A DNA stretch of 64,000 nt from Paracoccus sp. SCSIO 75233. GTDB lineage: Bacteria > Pseudomonadota > Alphaproteobacteria > Rhodobacterales > Rhodobacteraceae. The notes under the pieces were generated by a model. That model saw only the letters and a program-made list of their open reading frames with translations, was not told the DNA's origin and did not search any database. The stretch is taken from assembly GCF_027912675.1 (NCBI RefSeq), contig NZ_CP115757.1, positions 3,066,501 to 3,130,500 of the forward strand, in the 5' to 3' direction. Every line of letters begins with the position of its first letter. Within the stretch, counting starts at the first letter, position 1. A program made the translations under genes and the position numbers. This document shows, in pieces, positions 63,657 through 64,000 of this stretch.

Positions 63657-63738
63657 GCCGCCATCTTTGGCACGGCTGGCGTTAATTATTGGTTAGCCTG
63701 CGGTTGCTATCTCATCGCTACAGATGAGGAGAATCGCC

Positions 63739-64000
63739 ATGTCTGAAATGACCGTCACCGAGGATGGGCCCCGCACGGGTCGACGCAAATATTTGTTGGT
63801 GCTTATGGTGCTGACGCTTGCCGCTGGTGGCTTCGCTGCAAGCTATCTGGGAAAGATCAGCCCCCGGGACCTGATCGCATTCAGGATGGATAATGCGGCG
63901 GATACGCTTGCCTTCGTCGAAGTTCCGGCTGTCACCGTGCCGCTGGCAGGTGGTGCGCGCCGGATTTCGGTGACGGTCGGGCTGGAAAGCTCGGCCTCGC
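63739..64000 (+). CDS. fliL: Flagellar basal-body protein FliL, 5' part (3' end outside window)
   Basis: The first 87 codons of a FliL gene: about 20 cytoplasmic residues, one membrane helix (KYLLVLMVLTLAAGGFAASY) and the start of the periplasmic domain, FVEVPAVTVPLAGGARRISV. FliL surrounds the stator units. GAGGAGA lies upstream of ATG. The gene runs past the window end. Confidence 0.88.
   Translation, partial: MSEMTVTEDGPRTGRRKYLLVLMVLTLAAGGFAASYLGKISPRDLIAFRMDNAADTLAFVEVPAVTVPLAGGARRISVTVGLESSAS

Noticed and set aside
63668-63683. Sigma-54 promoter in front of the flagellar genes (TGGCACGG)
   Set aside because: The GC element is not at the required distance from the GG element.

Overview
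The window looks like chromosomal DNA of a denitrifying alphaproteobacterium of the Rhodobacteraceae/Paracoccus group. The reasons are high G+C, a fused two-domain NarK in front of narGHJI under an FNR-type box, heterotetrameric sarcosine oxidase genes, several TRAP transporters, and a compact flagellar block (fliL / fliF-fliH-fliN-fliP). The genus is inferred from gene content and layout only.

Layout. 0-1.9 kb: 3' end of soxA and all of soxG (sarcosine oxidase). 2.1-13.0 kb: anaerobic nitrate respiration, narK-narG-narH-narJ-narI, then a parvulin-type peptidyl-prolyl isomerase and a DUF2478-like protein. 13.1-23.6 kb: a carbohydrate or sugar-acid cluster with a split transketolase, an SDR, a LysR regulator, a DctPQM TRAP transporter, a 3-hydroxyisobutyrate/L-threonate dehydrogenase-like enzyme, a TIM-barrel isomerase/decarboxylase-like enzyme, a two-domain dihydroxyacetone-type kinase and an ABM monooxygenase. 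The substrate is not known. 23.6-27.0 kb: glutarate/glutaryl-CoA degradation (CoA-transferase, gcdH, divergent LysR). 27.0-29.3 kb: class III aminotransferase, an SDR remnant and a P5C-reductase-like protein. 29.3-32.2 kb: a gene-poor stretch and a polar amino-acid ABC transporter. 32.2-37.1 kb: an unknown glycosyltransferase-like protein divergent from a TAXI-type TRAP system. 37.1-41.1 kb: kbl-tdh, maleylacetoacetate isomerase, TauE/SafE exporter.

41-50 kb is the most variable part. Housekeeping genes (argG, ilvA, an acetyl-CoA acetyltransferase) alternate with A+T-rich unknown genes (a membrane GAF-like protein with a small partner, a zinc-ribbon membrane protein, a methyltransferase), an IS5-family insertion sequence, an 11-bp tandem repeat and several copies of a GC-rich hairpin repeat. 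50-60.5 kb: AEC transporter, trhO, pncA-pncB, then a tightly overlapping minus-strand chain hslO-nudix-cca-ABC exporter-small lipoprotein-RNA methyltransferase. 60.5-64 kb: flagellar basal-body and export genes, ending in a truncated fliL.

The main candidates for undescribed biology are: (1) the structured hairpin repeat, with four copies whose inner stems vary in compensating pairs; (2) the helically phased 11-bp tandem repeat next to one copy; (3) the A+T-rich membrane GAF protein with its small partner; (4) the unassigned carbohydrate pathway; (5) a 52-residue lipoprotein whose stop codon overlaps the start of an RNA methyltransferase. No tRNA, rRNA, CRISPR array or riboswitch was recognised.
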